Source of the DNA: Nitrospirota bacterium
Lineage (GTDB): Bacteria > Nitrospirota > Nitrospiria > Nitrospirales > Nitrospiraceae
DNA length: 5,544 bases
NCBI GenBank assembly: GCA_004296865.1
Contig: SCVQ01000490.1
Location: 1-5,544 of the forward strand
Direction of reading: 5' to 3'
Shown here: positions 1-5,544 of the stretch, one piece after another
How the letters are laid out: every line of letters begins with the position of its first letter
Position numbering within the stretch: position 1 is the stretch's first letter
Notes under the pieces: model-generated
Databases searched by the model: none
Told to the model about the DNA's origin: nothing
What the model saw: only the letters and a program-made list of their open reading frames with translations
Program-made: the position numbers and the translations under genes

Positions 1-13
1 GCTCTTCCGATCT
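1..13. other. Illumina adapter remnant at contig edge
   Basis: The first 13 bases, GCTCTTCCGATCT, are exactly the reverse complement of AGATCGGAAGAGC, the 13-base stretch shared by both arms of the standard Illumina TruSeq adapter. A chance match of 13 bases starting exactly at base 1 is very unlikely. I read this as untrimmed library adapter at the end of an assembled contig, so true genomic sequence begins at about base 14. Nothing can be said about gene neighbourhood to the left. Confidence 0.93.
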
Positions 14-90
14 CGCAACCGAACGCTCAACACGAGCGCCAGGATGCAGGAGCTATGACAAATGATGATTCGAGAGCAGGAGTGGAGGAA

Positions 91-447
91 TCAGATGCGA
101 AGCACGGTGGTTTTTAACAGAAGGTCTTGTGAAGGACGGTCCGCAGAATGATCATACGAGAGGATGCTACGGGCGTGGATGTTTACCAGGAGAGACAACG
201 AGGCCGTGTCCTCGGAGCAGAAGGTCTGGCAATCCAGCGCCGGTTGACTCTCGGCTGAAGACTGCACCGCACCGCTTTTGAAGGCATCACAGAACTGGCG
301 AGCCGGTTCTTCCTGAGAAGATGGACAGTCACTTCCCATCGTCCCCGCTGTCACGTAAATCGGCACGAGGCAGGCGTAGGCATTGAAGCTCAGCCCGAAA
401 AACAGCACGGCCAACACAAGCGCAAGAAGCGATTGCAGAGGTTTCAT
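91..447 (-). CDS. small exported cysteine-containing protein, unknown function
   Basis: I do not recognise a characterised family. The predicted product is 118 aa. It starts with a Sec-type signal peptide: Lys2, then a hydrophobic core at about residues 4-21 ending in NAYA before Cys26. Cleavage after Ala25 is plausible; a lipoprotein lipobox (AYAC) is possible but poor. Five cysteines remain: C26, C41, C53, C73 and C77, the last two as a CxxxC pair in ALDCQTFCSED. The C-terminal third is soluble, with H91 and H100. The reading frame can be extended upstream to a TTG at 510, but that start has no ribosome site, spoils the signal peptide and overlaps a good promoter, so the ATG at 447 is preferred. 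The gene diverges from the His-rich gene and czcCBA, suggesting a role in metal stress (inference). Disulfide formation or thiol metal binding are both possible. The coding region looks genuine because of the clear signal peptide and long open frame. Confidence 0.72.
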   Translation of the reverse strand: MKPLQSLLALVLAVLFFGLSFNAYACLVPIYVTAGTMGSDCPSSQEEPARQFCDAFKSGAVQSSAESQPALDCQTFCSEDTASLSLLVNIHARSILSYDHSADRPSQDLLLKTTVLRI

Positions 448-456
448 ATTGAATTC

Positions 457-486
457 ATAATAAGCGCGCACCTGAAGTCCTGTCAA
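457..486 (-). promoter_or_regulatory. sigma70-type promoter of the leftward exported-protein gene
   Basis: Read on the minus strand there is a perfect -35 box TTGACA (486-481), an 18-base spacer, and TATTAT (462-457), which differs from the -10 consensus at one base. The predicted transcription start, about seven bases further on, falls near 450, only about 3 bases before the ATG at 447. The transcript would be essentially leaderless, consistent with the absence of a purine-rich ribosome site before that ATG. Confidence 0.6.
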
Positions 487-504
487 TACAATGGCTAGAT
501 TGAC
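482..504. promoter_or_regulatory. inverted repeat GTCAAT-N11-ATTGAC between divergent genes
   Basis: The perfect six-base arms lie at 482-487 and 499-504, with their centres 17 bases apart. The left arm contains most of the -35 box of the leftward promoter; the right arm supplies a TTGACC facing the other way. It could be a regulator operator covering both promoters, or simply two back-to-back -35 elements. The sequence does not resemble a MerR-family or ArsR-family operator closely enough for me to name a regulator. Confidence 0.4.
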
Positions 505-528
505 CCCCAAGAGACTCTATGTTAGCCT
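500..528 (+). promoter_or_regulatory. possible rightward promoter for the His-rich gene and czcCBA
   Basis: TTGACC (500-505) matches five of six -35 consensus bases. With a 17-base spacer the -10 would be TAGCCT (523-528), which is a poor match. An alternative -10, TACAAT at 487-492, matches five of six bases but has no recognisable -35 upstream. A weak -10 would fit a promoter that needs an activator. Transcription from the first option would start near 535, just upstream of the ribosome site at 541-550. This is a tentative call. Confidence 0.25.
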
Positions 529-540
529 GGGTTGTCACTC

Positions 541-550
541 AAGGTGGTGA
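541..550 (+). promoter_or_regulatory. ribosome binding site that favours the ATG at 561
   Basis: AAGGTGGTGA resembles the Shine-Dalgarno consensus AAGGAGGTGA with one mismatch and ends 10 bases before the ATG at 561. It lies inside the longer frame starting at the ATG at 519, and it is the main reason for choosing 561 as the start of the His-rich protein. Confidence 0.5.
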
Positions 551-560
551 CCACTTCTAT

Positions 561-1031
561 ATGTCACGAATGCTCAACGAGACATCCTACTTACGAAAAG
601 CAATCCTGCTATGGGTGATGCTGTGGATGATTGCGATTCCCCTCGTCCACGTTCATCCAGAGGTGGACCACCACCACGGTGACCTTGGACATATCCACGG
701 CGGGATCGCGCACACGGTTTTTTCTCCGGACCTGTCCTATGAGTATGCAGTCCACCACGCCGCTTCTCCAGGGGATGCGTCCACATCTTTCGAGGCCACC
801 GGCCCCTCTGCGCACGCACTGAATCACCCCGAATTCGGATTTTCCCTGGCTCTGTCCGGAGACTACCCTCTCGGGAAGCCGGTCCCGATCGATACCGCCT
901 CTTCTGCATGGCAAACCGAGCCGGAAACGCCGACCAGCTCTTCCGTGCCTATCCTGCCACTGGCCTCTCCTCCGTGCCTCTTTCTGTCCGCCAGCTTCTC
1001 TCCGCGCGCGCCCCCTTTCCCGTCGATCTGA
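561..1031 (+). CDS. His-rich exported or membrane-anchored putative metal-binding protein
   Basis: The product is 156 aa from the chosen ATG; an in-frame ATG at 519 would add 14 residues but has a weaker ribosome site. After Arg12-Lys13 comes a hydrophobic segment at about residues 14-29, acting as a signal peptide or N-terminal anchor with no clear cleavage site. It is followed at once by a histidine cluster: H30, H32, H37-39, H44, H46, H51, H65 and H66, ten histidines in 37 residues, mixed with Asp36, Asp41 and Glu34. This layout fits binding of divalent metal in the periplasm. The rest is low in recognisable motifs and ends in a Pro/Ser-rich tail containing one Cys. The gene heads the same-strand cluster with czcCBA, 117 bases before czcC. 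Its position resembles that of CzcI in proteobacterial czc operons, but I see no sequence match to CzcI. Likely role: metal buffer, sensor aid or donor to the efflux complex (inference). Confidence 0.7.
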   Translation: MSRMLNETSYLRKAILLWVMLWMIAIPLVHVHPEVDHHHGDLGHIHGGIAHTVFSPDLSYEYAVHHAASPGDASTSFEATGPSAHALNHPEFGFSLALSGDYPLGKPVPIDTASSAWQTEPETPTSSSVPILPLASPPCLFLSASFSPRAPPFPSI

Positions 1032-1085
1032 GTTCACTTCGAGCCTCACGTCATTCGAGTTCATGCAGCCACGGTCTGCTGCTGA

Positions 1086-1116
1086 CGGGTAGAGAGAGGG
1101 TGCCCTCTCTTTCCCG
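1086..1116 (+). other. strong hairpin between the His-rich gene and czcC
   Basis: An inverted repeat with AGAGAGGG at 1093-1100 and CCCTCTCT at 1103-1110 forms a GC-rich stem, which must open to a four-base loop. It continues outward through a G-T pair (1092/1111), an A-T pair (1091/1112), a single bulged T (1090) and CGGG/CCCG (1086-1089 with 1113-1116). No T tract follows, so a classic intrinsic terminator is unlikely. It ends 32 bases before the czcC ATG, where it could pause or partly stop transcription, protect the czcCBA mRNA end, or serve as a protein-binding dyad. Confidence 0.55.
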
Positions 1117-1138
1117 CTGGCCGAGCCGTGTATTCAAT

Positions 1139-1144
1139 GGGGAG
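1139..1144 (+). promoter_or_regulatory. ribosome binding site for czcC
   Basis: GGGGAG ends four bases before the ATG at 1149. Two earlier in-frame starts (GTG at 1128, ATG at 1137) have no purine-rich sequence at a suitable distance, and using them would put this element inside the gene. The spacing is rather short, so the start call is good but not certain. Confidence 0.45.
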
Positions 1145-1148
1145 CTCC

Positions 1149-2435
1149 ATGTCACGCCCATTGTTTATGACTCTCGTGCTAGTTGGATCGGTCGCCAATT
1201 TCGCCGTGATCGGAGCCGATGTCCATGCGGGCGAGACTGGTCCCCCTTCCTATACCCTCGACGCTGTGATCGACCTGGCCCTGGAGCGCAACCCCGCCAT
1301 CGCGGGCGCCACGAGCGTCATGGAGCAGAGCCATGGCCAACAGGTTGCAGCCGGTGCGTACCCCAATCCCAACATCGGTGGCTATAGTGGGCGTGGCTTG
1401 TTGCAGGATACCGGGCGTGCGGCAATCGGAAATGACCCCGGCACGATCAAATCGATCACCGAATACAACGTCACCGTCGGCCAGCCGATAGAATGGCCGG
1501 CCAAGCGCGCGGCTCGCCGGCGGGTCGCGGAGGCGGGGGTGGCCGGAGCTGGAGCGGGGTTGGAGGAAGCGCGACTCAACCTGATCGCCGACGTTAAGCT
1601 GGTGTTCTACCAACTGCTCCTAGCACAGCGACAGTCCGAGACAGCGGAGCAGAACCTCGCCATGACGAAAGAAGTGCTGCGGGTCGTCAAGGTTCGGGTG
1701 GCGGCTGGCGAGGCCACGCCCTTCGAAGCCATGAAGGCCAACGTGGAAGTGTTGAAGGCTAATCAGGCCCTGACTCGCTCCAGAAGCGCGGTCCGCGTGA
1801 CACGCGTCGGGGTGGACACGGTGACGGCCGGTGCGCTCGGGAGTACTTTTGTGGTGAAGGGGGACTTTGAATCCTTCCGACAGGGGATGGATGTCAACAC
1901 GCTGACGACGCGGGCCTTCGAACGACACCCGACCCTCAGGCGGCAGTGGGCGTCGGTGGAGCAGGCTGACCACACCGTCGAGCGGGAACGACAGGCCAGA
2001 GTGCCTGACGTGACCGTCAACGCAGGGTATTGGCGAGAGATCGGACGGGAGGCCATCGGGGCTGGCCTGAGCATTCCGATGCCGTTCTGGTATCAGCGGC
2101 AAGGGGAGGTGGCGACTGCGATGGGCACCAAGCACCGAGCGGAGTCAGAGATGCTCCGTACTCGAAACGAGATCGCGCGGGCGATCCAACAGGATTTTCA
2201 GGACGCGCAGACGGCGGCGGAGCAGATCGACCTCTTCGAGAAGGAGCTGCTCAAGCAGGCGCAGGAAACCCTTCGGATCGCCCAGTTCAGTTTTCAGCAG
2301 GGGGCTTCCGGTCTGCTGGATGTGGTGGATGCGCAACGAGTGTACCGGCAGACCCAGCTCGACTACGTGCAGGCGCGCTTCGAACTGTCGGTCGCGCTGG
2401 CCCGGTTGGAACGCGCCACGGGTGGGAAACTATGA
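1149..2435 (+). CDS. czcC: CzcC-like outer membrane factor of heavy-metal RND efflux system
   Basis: This is a TolC-family outer-membrane channel (OEP repeats, CusC/CzcC branch) that completes the tripartite pump and lets metal ions leave the cell. The product is 428 aa from the ATG at 1149, a normal size for CzcC. The N-terminus is a Sec signal peptide with a hydrophobic core and likely cleavage after DVHA near residue 27. There is no lipobox cysteine, unlike E. coli CusC, so it should not be lipid-anchored. Mature sequence begins with the typical YTLDAVIDLALERNP segment (about 35-49). Two long helical coiled-coil regions follow, one containing GEATPFEAMKANVEVLKA and the other near the C-terminus containing LLDVVDAQRVYRQTQLDY, the family's conserved end, closing with LERATGGKL. 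It is followed by czcB after 54 bases on the same strand, indicating one operon. The family assignment is secure; Czc over Cus rests mainly on the pump gene. Confidence 0.9.
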   Translation: MSRPLFMTLVLVGSVANFAVIGADVHAGETGPPSYTLDAVIDLALERNPAIAGATSVMEQSHGQQVAAGAYPNPNIGGYSGRGLLQDTGRAAIGNDPGTIKSITEYNVTVGQPIEWPAKRAARRRVAEAGVAGAGAGLEEARLNLIADVKLVFYQLLLAQRQSETAEQNLAMTKEVLRVVKVRVAAGEATPFEAMKANVEVLKANQALTRSRSAVRVTRVGVDTVTAGALGSTFVVKGDFESFRQGMDVNTLTTRAFERHPTLRRQWASVEQADHTVERERQARVPDVTVNAGYWREIGREAIGAGLSIPMPFWYQRQGEVATAMGTKHRAESEMLRTRNEIARAIQQDFQDAQTAAEQIDLFEKELLKQAQETLRIAQFSFQQGASGLLDVVDAQRVYRQTQLDYVQARFELSVALARLERATGGKL

Positions 2436-2489
2436 CCCAGCACCGCTCGAACCGTCAGTGACGCAGGGATATACGAGCAGGAGAGTGCT

Positions 2490-3671
2490 ATGAACAACGG
2501 TCGGGGCAGACTCAGAAGATGGAGTGTCTTGGCGGTCGCCATGCTGCTTTTAGGCTGCGGGGATCGGGGCGGCGAGCCGCCTCCCGCTTCCCCCAATGCA
2601 GCCAAGACCGGTTCCCCAGGCGTGCGCGCGATCCATGCTCCTCCGACGGCTCAAGACCGGTTGCAGACAGAGGCGGCCACGATGCGCGCCGTCCCCGAGA
2701 TCGTGACGGCACCGGGCGAGGTGGCCTTGGACCTCAGGCAGGTGGCGAAAGTCACCTCCCGGATCGAAGGCCAAGTGGAGCAGCTGCACGTACACCTGGG
2801 CGCCCGTGTCCGAAGCGGGCAGCCATTGGTGGCCATCGGGGGGCCACGGCTGGATGAATTAGTGCAAGAGTATCTCGTGTCCAAATCTCAAGCCGACGTG
2901 GCAGAGAACAGTTTTCAGCGGACTCAGAAATTGCGGGCCGAACAGATCGTCACGGAACGTCGGCTGGTCGAGGAACGGGGCCACTATCTCGAAACCAAGG
3001 CCCGCTACCAGCATGCCCGCGAGAAGCTGCTGAACATGGGCATGACCGCAGGAGAGTTGCAGCAACTGGAACGGGACCACCATGTCGAGGGACATCGCTA
3101 TACCATCACGTCGCCGATCGCGGGCACCGTGGTGGCGCAGCACATCGTGCTCGGGCAAGGCGTGTCGCCAGGCAACGAGCTGTTCGAGATCGTGGACACG
3201 AGCCACGTCTGGATCTTCGCCAGCCTGGCGATCGAACAGGTACGTCGGTTCAACGAGGGGGACACCGGCACGATCGTACCGAAAGGCGCGGAGCCGATCA
3301 CCGCTCCGCTCACGTACATCGCGCCCCTCGCCGACGAGAAGACACGGACGGTCCGCGTGCGGTTCGACGTGCTCAACCAGGACAGTCGTCTCAAGCCTCA
3401 GGAATATGTGGAAGTCCGGCTGGCCGTGGCGGGCGCTCCCACGCTGGCTGTGCCCGCGTCGGCCGTGACGTTGCTCGATCAAGCCCGCGGGGTTTTCGTT
3501 CAGCGCGAAGCCGGCTATGTCTTCGTGCCGGTTGAGGTGGGACGCGAAGGAGAAGGGTGGGTCGAAATCCGCAACGGTCTGACGGCTGGGGACCGGGTCG
3601 TCACCGACGGCGTCTTCGACCTCAAGAACGTGTTGCTCAAGGAGCGCATCCAGTCGGGCGAGGGCGGGTGA
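2490..3671 (+). CDS. czcB: CzcB-like periplasmic adaptor (membrane fusion) lipoprotein
   Basis: This HlyD-type membrane fusion protein bridges the RND pump and the outer-membrane channel in the periplasm. The product is 393 aa. A signal peptide with lipobox LLGC gives a lipidated Cys23, followed by a Gly/Pro-rich linker. The first lipoyl half lies at about 88-116 (SRIEGQVEQLHVHLGARV), the alpha-helical hairpin at about 119-195, the second lipoyl half at about 205-232 (TITSPIAGTVVAQ), then the beta-barrel and a C-terminal membrane-proximal domain to the end. Histidines occur at H100, H102, H197, H198 and H202. It lacks both the N-terminal methionine site of CusB and the His-rich N-terminus of classical CzcB. 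The start has a clear AGGAG at 2479-2483, six bases before the ATG. The stop is separated from the czcA ATG by one base, so the two are probably translationally coupled. Confidence 0.92.
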   Translation: MNNGRGRLRRWSVLAVAMLLLGCGDRGGEPPPASPNAAKTGSPGVRAIHAPPTAQDRLQTEAATMRAVPEIVTAPGEVALDLRQVAKVTSRIEGQVEQLHVHLGARVRSGQPLVAIGGPRLDELVQEYLVSKSQADVAENSFQRTQKLRAEQIVTERRLVEERGHYLETKARYQHAREKLLNMGMTAGELQQLERDHHVEGHRYTITSPIAGTVVAQHIVLGQGVSPGNELFEIVDTSHVWIFASLAIEQVRRFNEGDTGTIVPKGAEPITAPLTYIAPLADEKTRTVRVRFDVLNQDSRLKPQEYVEVRLAVAGAPTLAVPASAVTLLDQARGVFVQREAGYVFVPVEVGREGEGWVEIRNGLTAGDRVVTDGVFDLKNVLLKERIQSGEGG

Positions 3672-3672
3672 A

Positions 3673-5544
3673 ATGGATCGTGTCCTGACCCTCTCGCTCC
3701 GGTATCGCTTCTTCACGTTCGTCGCGATGCTCATGGTCGTCATGGTCGGGCTGTGGTCCCTGACCCGCCTGACCATCGATGCCATGCCGGACCTCACACC
3801 GGTGCAGGTCCAGATTCTCACCCGCTCGCCGACACTCGGCCCGGTCGAGGTCGAGCAGTTCGTAACCTTCCCGATCGAGGCGTCACTGAGCGGGCTTCCT
3901 GGCCTTCGGGAGATGCGCTCGGTCTCACGCTACGGGCTGTCGGCGGTGACCGCCATCTTCGGCGACGACATGGATATCTATCGGGCCAGGCAGCTGGTGA
4001 GCGAGCGTCTCGCCCGGGCCGTCGAACGCATCCCACCCGAATACGGCCGTCCGCTTATGGGACCGCTCACGACCGGTCTAGGTGAGGTCTACCAATTCAC
4101 GCTTCGGGGCGAAGGATACAGCGCCATGGCTTTGCGGACCATCCTCGAGTGGGACATTGGGATGCGGTTGCGGGCGGTTCCCGGCGTGGTCGAGGTCAAC
4201 ATCTGGGGCGGCGAGGCACAGCAGTACCAGGTCATGGTCGACCCTGCCAAGCTCCTGGCCTACCGCCTGTCACTACGGCAGGTCTTCGAGGCGTTGGAGC
4301 GGAACAACGCGATGGTGGGAGGCGGGTACATCGAACACCAACGCGAACAATTCCTCATCCGAGGTGAAGCACTGGCCGTCAATGCCGCTGACCTGGTCCG
4401 TATCGTGGTGGACCACGGGCCCGGCGGGGTGCCGATCTTCATCAAGGATGTGGCCGAGGTCAAAGAAGCTCCCGCCCTTCGGATCGGCGCGGCGACGGCC
4501 ATGGGAAACGGCGAGGCCGTCATTGGCATGGTGCAGATGCTGGCCGGGGAGAATGCGCAGCAGGTCGTCGAACGCGTCAAGGCCAGAGTCCAGGAAATCC
4601 AGGCCACACTCCCGCCAGGAGTAATCATCGATCCCTACTATGACCGGACGGTGCTCGTCTCGAACGTCATCCGAACCGTCCGGAACAATCTCGCGGAAGG
4701 GGGCCTACTGGTCGTCGCGGTCCTCTTCCTGTTCCTGGGGGATCTCCGCGCCGGCTTGATCGTCGCGGCGGCCATCCCGCTCTCGATGCTCATCGCCTTT
4801 ACCGGGATGGTCCAGGCGGGGCTCTCCGGGAATCTGATGAGTCTGGGGGCGATCGACTTCGGCCTGCTGGTGGATGGGTCGGTCGTGATGATCGACAACA
4901 TCCTGCGACGCCTGTCCCGACAAGCGCCTACGACGCCTGAGGAAAAACTGGCGACGATTCAAGCAGCAGGCCGTGAGGTCTTGCGGCCGGTGGCCTTCGC
5001 CGTCGGGATTATCATCCTCGTCTATCTCCCGGTTCTAACGCTTGCGGGGATCGAGGGGAAGATGTTTCGCCCGATGGCGGTCACCGTGATCCTCGCCCTC
5101 GCCGGTTCCCTCCTGCTGGCCGTCACTGTCACGCCAGTCCTCGCCTTCTGGTTCGCCCGACCCACGAAGACAGAGGAGGAACCCCGGGTGACGGCCCTCA
5201 TTCGACGGGCCTATGTTCCCTGTCTCTACTGGGCCATGACACGCCCGATCTGGGTCTCTGGCTCGGCCATCGGGCTGTTTCTGGCGAGTCTTGGAATGGG
5301 CGTGACACTCGGCATCGAGTTTGTGCCCCGGCTGGATGAAGGGGACCTGGCCATCCAGATATGGCGTCTGCCGAGTGTCTCGCTCAGCGAATCCGTCTCG
5401 ACGGCCCTGCAGGTCGAGCAGGTGCTGCGTCGGTTCCCGGAGGTGACCGAGGTCGTCACGAGGACCGGCAGTCCCGAAGTCGCGACCGATGTGATGGGCG
5501 TGGAGATGTCGGATACCTTTGTCACCCTGAAGTCCCACCAGGAT
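3673..5544 (+). CDS. czcA: CzcA-like heavy-metal RND efflux pump, 3' end beyond window
   Basis: This is the inner-membrane proton/cation antiporter of the HME-RND family. The frame is open through all 624 codons to the right edge; full-length relatives have about 1,000-1,070 residues, so the second half of the porter region and TM8-12 are missing. TM1 is at about 13-31, followed by the IDAMPDLTPVQV signature (35-46) and the first periplasmic porter domains. TM2-TM6 lie at about 345-492, including IEGKMFRPMA (460-469), and TM7 is at about 527-547. TM4 carries the proton-relay motif D395-F-G-x3-D401-G and D408-N409, aligned by spacing with D402, D408 and E415 of Cupriavidus CzcA; the last acid is Asp instead of Glu. 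At the position of CusA Met573 there is Gln562, while Met612 aligns with CusA Met623. This favours divalent cations (Zn, Co, Cd or Ni) over Cu(I)/Ag(I). A GAGGG (3660-3664) eight bases upstream supports the start. No frameshift is seen. Confidence 0.95.
   Translation, partial: MDRVLTLSLRYRFFTFVAMLMVVMVGLWSLTRLTIDAMPDLTPVQVQILTRSPTLGPVEVEQFVTFPIEASLSGLPGLREMRSVSRYGLSAVTAIFGDDMDIYRARQLVSERLARAVERIPPEYGRPLMGPLTTGLGEVYQFTLRGEGYSAMALRTILEWDIGMRLRAVPGVVEVNIWGGEAQQYQVMVDPAKLLAYRLSLRQVFEALERNNAMVGGGYIEHQREQFLIRGEALAVNAADLVRIVVDHGPGGVPIFIKDVAEVKEAPALRIGAATAMGNGEAVIGMVQMLAGENAQQVVERVKARVQEIQATLPPGVIIDPYYDRTVLVSNVIRTVRNNLAEGGLLVVAVLFLFLGDLRAGLIVAAAIPLSMLIAFTGMVQAGLSGNLMSLGAIDFGLLVDGSVVMIDNILRRLSRQAPTTPEEKLATIQAAGREVLRPVAFAVGIIILVYLPVLTLAGIEGKMFRPMAVTVILALAGSLLLAVTVTPVLAFWFARPTKTEEEPRVTALIRRAYVPCLYWAMTRPIWVSGSAIGLFLASLGMGVTLGIEFVPRLDEGDLAIQIWRLPSVSLSESVSTALQVEQVLRRFPEVTEVVTRTGSPEVATDVMGVEMSDTFVTLKSHQD

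Noticed and set aside
24..38. Five-base-pair inverted repeat CGCTC-N5-GAGCG as a terminator for the leftward gene
   Set aside because: The stem is short and no T tract follows in the leftward direction; it also lies close to the adapter edge, so the flank cannot be read.
95..151. 18-codon plus-strand ORF preceded by a good ribosome site (GGAGGA at 84-89)
   Set aside because: It lies antisense to the 3' end of the Cys-containing protein gene, its peptide has no recognisable feature, and no promoter is visible; the purine-rich stretch is probably chance.
908..1387. Plus-strand 159-codon ORF bridging the His-rich gene and czcC
   Set aside because: It overlaps two better-supported genes in another frame, is Arg/Ser/Cys-rich with no domain or export signal, and is a typical GC-rich shadow frame.
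2859..3821. Long minus-strand ORF of 320 codons antisense to czcB
   Set aside because: It mirrors the codon structure of czcB and the czcA start, has no recognisable motif or ribosome site, and GC-rich genes commonly open such antisense frames.
4082..4624. Plus-strand 180-codon ORF within czcA
   Set aside because: It is an alternative frame of the intact pump gene with a Ser/Arg/Trp-rich composition; czcA reads through without any frameshift that would call for it.
1..5544. Mobile elements, CRISPR arrays, tRNA or rRNA genes
   Set aside because: I looked for terminal inverted repeats, transposase motifs, regularly spaced repeats and RNA-gene signatures and saw none.

Overview
The window carries one end of a heavy-metal efflux locus from a GC-rich Gram-negative bacterium. 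An outer-membrane factor, a lipoprotein-type periplasmic adaptor and an RND pump require a two-membrane envelope. The combination of a czcCBA-type operon with a small His-rich leader protein and a small Cys-containing exported protein recalls Nitrospira-like (Nitrospirota) genomes. That placement is a recollection-based inference and cannot be proved from the sequence alone.

Layout. Bases 1-13 are identical to the common Illumina adapter tail, so the left edge is almost certainly an untrimmed contig end and not biological sequence. Bases 14-90 hold no gene I can support. A small exported cysteine-containing protein of unknown function lies on the minus strand (91-447). Bases 448-560 form a relatively AT-rich divergent intergenic region. 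It has a near-consensus sigma70-type promoter facing left and an inverted repeat whose arms are two back-to-back TTGAC elements. To the right follow a His-rich membrane-anchored or exported protein (561-1031), a strong GC-rich hairpin (1086-1116), then czcC (1149-2435), czcB (2490-3671) and czcA (3673 onward). czcA is open at the right edge with 624 codons present, roughly 60% of a normal HME-RND pump.

How the genes work together. CzcA, a proton-driven trimeric RND pump, should take metal ions from the periplasm or cytoplasm. CzcB, the adaptor, links it to CzcC, the TolC-like outer-membrane channel, for export out of the cell. Residues visible in CzcA point to divalent cations (Zn/Co/Cd/Ni class) and not Cu(I)/Ag(I): the TM4 motif is of the DFG-x3-DG type, and a glutamine replaces one of the three substrate-binding methionines of CusA. 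The His-rich protein at the head of the operon is a plausible periplasmic metal buffer or donor. No regulator gene (MerR, ArsR, two-component) lies in the window.

The pump is a known type. The less described parts are the two small divergent exported proteins, their shared promoter region and the hairpin before czcC.
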